Below, one piece after another: positions 57,451-64,000 of a DNA stretch of 64,000 nucleotides (position 1 is the first letter of the stretch; each line of letters starts with the position of its first letter). The DNA is taken from assembly GCA_014281115.1 (NCBI GenBank), contig JACONQ010000015.1:2356001-2420000 (forward strand), written 5' to 3'. The position numbers and the translations under genes were made by a program. Below the pieces are notes generated by a model, which saw only the letters and a program-made list of their open reading frames with translations, did not search any database and was not told where the DNA came from. The DNA comes from Laburnicola sp. R22_1. Lineage: Eukaryota; Ascomycota; Dothideomycetes; Pleosporales; Didymosphaeriaceae.

Positions 57451-60400
57451 CTTTACTTAGCCTGCCTTATTATGCCTCCCTATCTTTAGATTAACTATAC
57501 CCTAGGCGCCTACGCATCTGGCCGTCTTAGTTCTAGTAGTAGTAGTAGTGGCGGTAAGCCTCCTTATTAAGATAATAATAGTGTAGGCTTTAGTAGTTTT
57601 AATCTTCTACTAGTGCCTAAAAAGCTCTCTATTAGCGTATTTATTACCTTTTTGTCTCTGTGTAAGTCCCTTGCACCCTAATAGTCTCTTAGGCTAACTC
57701 CTAGGAAGTAATTTCTCTCTTAGACGCACATATTAGCTTTAACGTTATGGCCTAAGTTTTTGTAGCCCTTAGGCAGAGTATTAGCAACAATAATAACCTG
57801 CCTTGCAGTTTATAACCCTAAGTAAATAGTTAAGATAATTTTGCACTTTAGTTAGACTATAACTCTAATAAACTTATACTGTGTCCGTGCACTCAACGCC
57901 CGGATTCAGTTAACGCCCGTCTTTTACTAGGAAAATCAAAGAAAATAAGCAACTTCACAGCTATATAACTCTTTAGCTACTTTTTCTTTTTAAAAGCTTT
58001 CTTAATTAAAGTTATAGAGAAAGACTATCTCTATAACTCTAGAATTTTGGTTTTCTAATAATAATTAATTTTAAGAAAAAGTATAAAAGTACTAAAACTT
58101 AAGTCTCTAAATTTAAAAATAAATTTTTTTAGAAGTAAAGTATGCTGTTTAGAATATAGTTTATATTAAGTTCTTTCTAATAAAACTATTAACTAGAAAG
58201 TTATATTATCTTTTTATTTTTTTAAATAAAAAAATTAGGAAAGATAATCTATCTTCTTAAGTAGTCCTTTATAAAAAAAGTCTTAATATAAACTATATTC
58301 TAAACAGCATACTTTACTTCTAAAAAAATTTATTTTTAAATTTAGAGACTTAAGTTTTAGTACTTTTATACTTTTTTCTTAAAATTAATTATTATTAGAA
58401 AACCAAAATTCTAGAGTTATAGAGATAGTCTTTCTCTATAACTTTAATTAAGAAAGCTTTTAAAAAGAAAAAGTAGCTAAAGAGTTATATAGCTGTGAAG
58501 TTGCTTATTTTCTTTGATTTTCCTAGTAAAAGGCGAGCGTTGACTGAATCCGGGCGTTGAGTGCACGGACACAGTAATTAATGCCTTGCTCTTCTATTTT
58601 CTCTACTATAGTTAGGAAGCGCAATAATGCAATACTAAGGACAAGTAAGTTGTATTCTACTAGGCCTAATAGTTTAAATTATTAAATAATAAAGGCCCTT
58701 ATCTTATATACCTACTAAGCCTATTTACTACTACTATTTAAGAATGTATTAACTTTACCCATTTCCCTATTATAGGCAATAACACTCTGTTCTATAATAG
58801 GTATCTACTAGTACAGCGTTAGTGTTTTTAGTTTACTAATAATAATATAGAACTACTATTTAGTAATAAAAGCGTCCTATACTCTTTTATTTTAGGTATA
58901 CTATGCTGTTTCTCTCTTTGTAGGCGTATATCCTAAATACCTCTTAAGTTAACTATTAAATAGGCCTTTATCCTTTACCTTCTAATTCTTTTTCTATATG
59001 TTAAGCACGCATTATAAACCTTAGTACTTAGACCTAAGTAACACTTAGCTCCCTAGATGCAATATTTATATTTAAGGGCCTTATAATTAGTAATAACCTT
59101 AAATTTCTGCCTTAGTTAACCTCTAACTCTCTAATCCTACATTATTTAGCTTCGCCCTTAAATACTATTTATTTTGCTTCTTCCTAATCTTCTTCTTATA
59201 CAAGCTTTACCACTGCGCGTATCTATACTTCTAACTAGTCTAGAGCACCTACTTGCTAGGCTACTTTAGATATAGGCCTATTAGCTTCTTAGACTATTCT
59301 AGTATTTCTTTTAGCTCTTGCCTATTATACAACTGTAATTTATACATTCTAAGAAAGAGGAAGAGCTCTAAAAAGATATTAGGCACGCTTTAACTATTAG
59401 CCTAATAGTTCTTTTTCTTCCTATAACACTAATATAGAGAATAAAGCCTAGACTTAAGTTTTTTAGAAGTTGTAGCACTTCCTAGAGTAGGACTTCTTCT
59501 AAAGACTATTATAGAATTCCTAAGTTTAGGCTAGAGTCGCTTAGGCTTATAGGTTTTATAATAAGTGTAAGAAGAAAAAAGAGTAGAAGAAGAGTAGTAG
59601 TTCTAGCCTATAGCTTGCTAGTAACAGCTATAAAAGTCCCTTTTTACCTAAGGGCTGCTTAGGCTTTAGATAGCTTATTAGTACTTAAATATATCTCTTA
59701 TTTCTACTATACTCTACTCTTTTCCTTATAATACTATATCTTTCTATCTACGCCTATAAGCTGTTTGCTTTTTAATTACTATCTATAAGTACCTAATTTA
59801 CCCTTAGAGTTTCTCGCTAGTAGTAATATAGTTGCACTTTTCTTAAAGGGTACTACTACCTATTACTAGTCTAGAAGCGGTGTTTACGCATACACCTTAC
59901 TTACTATAACCTAATAGAGCCTTATAGCTGCTTAGAGTATATAACCTGCTCTTTATATTCTTTTACTTTCCTTCTTATTTTACTATTCTAATTCTTCTGC
60001 CTAATAGTCTTAACCTTCTTCTTAACTATAGCTGCTGTCAACTTCTCCTTTAGTAGCCACGCCTCTAGTGCTGGCAATAACAATAATAGTAATAGTAAGA
60101 AAAGCGGCTAAGGCTTATAATAGCCCTTACTACCGCCTATTAATAACACTCTATAACTACTTCTATTTTATTGTGCGTATGTCTACCCTAATTATTTCTT
60201 AGCTTGCTAACTTATACCCTAGTTATTACCCTCTTAAATTAGCTATATAACTTTAGCACTATCTATAAAATTGTAAGACTTTTATATAATATTTACACTA
60301 AGTATTTATTATTAGGCTACCTTGCATAGTTTACTTAAGGTATAGGTAGTTTTAAGATTAATTCTAATTCTACTAATAACACTCCTATCGCCTATACTAT

Positions 60401-62300
60401 CCTATTCTATTAGCTATACTAAGCTACTCTTATAAAAGACATAAGCACTAATAAATATAGGCATAATTACTTTAAATAGCACTTAGTGTTTAATTATACT
60501 TCTTATGCATCTTATCTTTCTACTCTTCTCTTTACTATAGGCTAAGGCCGCATTAACTATAATTTTAGTATAGCTAAGAGTAATTATAATTAAGTCTATA
60601 GGGCTTATATGTAGAGTTATTGTTCCTACTTTTAGTATATTAATAGTAGTTAGCGTCTTCTCCTTAAGGGCTACTATATTCTATGCTAGATAACTTTCTA
60701 ATATTAGTAGTGCTTCTTTAACCGCTATAGTAAGCCTAATTTGCTCTTAACTAGTTTTCTATTACTAATCTGCCTACCTAGCTTTATTCCCTCTAGTATC
60801 CGTCATAAACACTTAAGCTAATTCTTTCTAGTAGGGTTATTAGCAAGTGCGTAAGCTGTAGACAGAGCAACTAGAAGTAAACACTTACATCTATAATAGA
60901 ATTAGTAAGCTGCTTAGTTTTAGCGACACTACTATAATACTTCCTACTAGGCGCCCTGGCAGGCCTTATCTAATTATTAAGAGTTTCTTAGAGGCGCCTA
61001 ATTCTCTATTAGGCACTAATTCTAATATTACTAAGCCTTTCTTATATATACCCCTCTTTGGGCGTTATTGCGCCCAGCCTATTATCTTCTCTAGTAGCGA
61101 CAGTAGTAGCCCTTTCCTATCTTAGGGCCAAACTACTCCCACTCTTAGTTGTCTACTCTCTGGCCCCTATTCCTCTCTAGGTTAAGTCTTACTTAATGCG
61201 GTGCTATAGATTAGTTCTTTATTCTCTAACTTATCACCCTTTTAGACTACTAACAATCCTTCTAAAGTTCTATTCCACTTATCTTCTCCTATATATTTAG
61301 CTTCCTAATAGTCTATTAATTCTGCCTACACTTCCTTATCTCCGCTTAGCTATAGCGGCATAATTTCCTCTCCTTATTCTTTAGGTCTATTTTTTATTCT
61401 TTCTAACCTCTCTACCTAAGCTGCACGCCTAAGTTTAGGCCCTAGCAGAACTTAAGCTATAAAGCAAGGTAGCCCTATGCCTTACTTTTATTAAAGTTAT
61501 AATCTAAATCCTAATTATAGCTTAGGCTATAGCAGTTATAGGGGTTTAAATTCTTATAAAGGTTAGCATAGTAGTTCTTAGCTTTTAATTTTCTAGCTAT
61601 CTAATTATTAGTTAGGCTCTATTATTAGAGTCTATAGCTTACAATCCTATCCTAGTAATTATGTATATATATTAGACTTTAATTTAACTTAGTACTAATA
61701 CTATTGTTCTATCTTCTTCTCTAACTTTTCTTCTTTAACTACTTCCTTTCTCCCCTTAAGAAATAAGCTATCTCTTAGCTAATAATGCGCTAATATTCCA
61801 GCTAGCTTATTTCTCCTAATAGGCAAAGTCTAAGAGGTTAAAGTTTGCTAGTAGCGACGGAATCTCTACTTACTTTATCCTTATAGGTACGTCCTATATA
61901 TATCTTGCCAGCCTCTATAATCTGCGCATAAATATAGGATATTTAGGCTTAGGCCTCTATATAACTTTATTAAGGTCTATAGGATTAATTTCCTCTAAGG
62001 AATTAGTAATTTCTTCTAAGAGGTTATTAGTATCTATAATATTAGGTTCTAGCATTATATTAAGGTCTATTATTGTGCGCAGATAGAATTAAACAATATA
62101 ATTACCTAGCGTTCTATTATAAAAGAGTGTTTTATTAAGCTCCTTAAGTATGTACTATCCTTTACTATATAGTGGCATAGCCCTAATCCTAAAGGGGCCT
62201 TAGTACCTTCTAGCAAGCTTAACTTTATAACTTATATTGCTAGTATTATACCTAAAAGCCTTATTATACAATTGCCTTATTATAGTGGCTCTATCCTAAG
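57451..62300 (+). other. RIP-degraded repeat, possible plus-strand coding relic
   Basis: From an ATG near 57474 a plus-strand frame can be read with TAG/TAA at likely Gln positions (YTLGAYASGR followed by a Ser run and GGKPPY). Pro/Ser-rich frames recur near 60950-61400. This may be a gag-like or other element protein, but no CCHC or protease motif could be confirmed. The block is interrupted by the MITE at 57879-58574. Confidence in coding content is low. Confidence 0.3.
57879..58574. mobile_element. Palindromic foldback MITE, 696 bp
   Basis: One long inverted repeat with arms of about 340 bp, flanked by TA (57877-57878, 58575-58576). Ends read CTGTGTCCGTGCACTCAACG. Each end has two copies of a TCAACGCCCG-like motif. 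The interior (from CTTTTACTAGGAAAATCA inward) is homologous to the MITE at 9111-9809, but the outer ~40 bp differ. Confidence 0.85.
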
Positions 62301-62429
62301 AGTGCGCTAATTATTAAACTATTCCTTTTCTTATTCGCGCAGTTAGATAGTTTAGTTAATAGCTTCTTAAAGGCAATAATTACGCTTCTTAAACTACTTT
62401 ACTCTAATAGCTAGAAGTTCTTTAATAGT

Positions 62430-64000
62430 ATAAACCTATTTCTATAGAAGTATCTACTATATTAGGATACAAAGTTTAATAGGAAGAATATATTCTCTTT
62501 TATAGATTAGAAAGACTAGTGTTTTGCCTATAGATCGCTTTACTATAACCTAATTAGCCTATAGAGCTTTAGGTAGGTTCTAGACCTAGTTGCCCTTTAT
62601 CTTCCGTAGTGCGCTAATAAGCTCTTAGTGGCCTCTTTCTACTAGACCTTACTCTTATAGGTAGTAAGCACTAAATACTACTTATTAAATGCCAAACTAT
62701 TTAGCTAAGTTCTCTACTAAGCCTCTATTCTCTAGTCCTCTATCTACTAATAGGCAAAAAGGGATGCCCTACCTACTAAAGACAAATTCTTCTAAGAACT
62801 AGGCAACTATAGCTAAGTTAGTATTAGTAAGTGCTTTTACTTTAGGCTATCTAGAGGTATAGTTTCTAGTAACAACTATAAATTCCTTCCCTTCTTTGCT
62901 TCTAGGCATATACACTATATCTACTATAACTTATCCTTAAATTATATCTATTTTCTATATAGGGTGCAGCTCCTCTACTATCCTTTTAATAAAATACGCC
63001 TAATATTTAGCGCAAGTCTTAATATATTCCTTAACACTCTAATATAGATTTGGCTAGTAGTATTATACTGCAATCTTCCTCTAGGTGCCGTCTTATCCTT
63101 AATAGCCTAATTTCTTATAGAGTTATTATAGAATATCTATCTATTAAACTAAGTTGTCCATAACTCTACGTAGTGGCCTATTTTCTATAGTTTAATACTA
63201 TAGTATGCCTTTTACAACCCTATACTTCTAAGCTTATAGTCTAATATACCTTTAGTTATTCTTAGATAGACCTTTAGGCATAGTTAGAGTTGCAAGCTAG
63301 GTTATAATATTATAAAAGTATTTAGTGCACAGGTTAAAGAAAATTTTAGGCAGGTTATTTATGGTAGGCTCTACATATTCTATTTCTACTTTAGCCTTCT
63401 TACCTATAGCAAAGAATGCGATACTAATATATCCTAAATACTTCTTAATAAAGTTCTTAACATCTTCTTCTAGCTATTTAAAAGGGACCTAACTCTTTTA
63501 CTGTCTACGTCTTAAGAGCGTATTAGTAACTACATTCTTACGCCCTAAAATATAGCAGATATTAAACTCCTAGAGTGTTAGAAGTGCTAACTAGTAGGTT
63601 ATTAAAGCCCCTAATAAGTTAGTTACGCTGTAATTTAGCTAGGCAATTAAGGTGCAAAAGTTAGTTTCTATAATAAAGTGTATTCTATAAATCTAGAGTT
63701 AAAACTTTTTAAGCGTAAGAAGAAGGACTTTACACTTATACTTTCCTAAATTCTAGTTATATTTGCTCTAAGACTAAATACCTAATTTAAACTACACTAG
63801 ATAAAGGAGACTATCTAGTCTATATTACTATATTGCGGCTCCCTATCTAATTTTACTACTATCTACTAAGATTACCACTTTTTACAATGGCTCTAAGTAG
63901 TTAATAGATACTAATGTTAGGGTAGAAGTAATACTCTTCTTTCATTACTATATTGCTACTATATATTTTTTATAATTTTCTAATAAAACTCTACACCCTT
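62430..64000 (-). pseudogene. Ty3/gypsy retrotransposon pol relic (RNase H and integrase), runs off the right edge
   Basis: Minus-strand translation, ignoring RIP stops, gives an RNase H region at about 63875-63500 (ILVDSSKIR; KVLLLTLKKF; CYILGRKNVVTNTL, where the original likely read VADAL). An integrase zinc region follows at about 63040-62960 (YIKTCAKY), then the integrase core at about 62930-62430 (VIVDIVYMPRSKEGKEF, LLVDRGLENRGLVENLAK with the Asp and GxxN pattern, ERGH). The RT-RNaseH-IN order is typical of Ty3/gypsy. The 5' part (gag, protease, RT) would lie beyond position 64000. LTRs were not identified. It is inactive. Confidence 0.8.

Overview
The window looks like a filamentous ascomycete chromosome, most likely a Dothideomycete (Pleosporales-like). 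Host genes carry short introns (about 45-155 nt) with GT(A/G)NGT donors, CTAAC/CTGAC branch sites and YAG acceptors. The sequence alternates between GC-balanced gene islands and very AT-rich blocks. In the AT-rich blocks, transposase reading frames keep their length but are filled with TAA/TAG where CAA/CAG is expected. That is the CpA-to-TpA footprint of repeat-induced point mutation (RIP).

Layout. 1-10590 is an AT-rich RIP block. It holds a TIR element of unknown coding content (1535-4320), a pogo-like transposon (4578-6448), a ~100-bp tandem array (6900-7490), retroposon tails and a palindromic foldback MITE (9111-9809). 10600-35650 is a gene island: two divergent paralogues (one carrying FG repeats), a decayed cation-diffusion-facilitator gene, a ZIP metal transporter, a Zn2Cys6 regulator, 4-hydroxyphenylpyruvate dioxygenase (HPPD), a TTC36-like TPR protein, a CaaX-terminated protein, a 7-TM-like membrane protein and a short-chain dehydrogenase. 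35888-41779 is a nest of pogo-like transposons: two 1871-bp copies head to head, one of them split by a different 2112-bp element. 41780-43390 is AT-rich with dispersed repeats. A broken ankyrin-like gene (43856-44570) and another pogo-like relic (44784-46918) follow. 46930-56100 is a second gene island: SNRNP27-like splicing factor, ER glucosidase I, a cytochrome P450 and an intact Tc1-like transposon just upstream of the P450. 56100-64000 is AT-rich: dispersed repeats, a second foldback MITE and a RIP-degraded Ty3/gypsy pol on the minus strand.

How the genes fit together. The most suggestive group is 22.4-28.5 kb: a Zn2Cys6 regulator, HPPD (tyrosine catabolism) and, head to head with HPPD across about 0.9 kb, a homologue of animal TTC36, a protein reported to stabilise HPPD in mouse. 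A second theme is metal transport: a CDF relic of the DxxxD (Mn-type) class lies divergent to a ZIP importer. The mobile elements share one design: TA target duplications and TIRs holding two direct copies of a 10-17-bp motif. Gene models were spliced by hand and each intact model gives a whole number of codons; functions rest on motif recognition without database searches.
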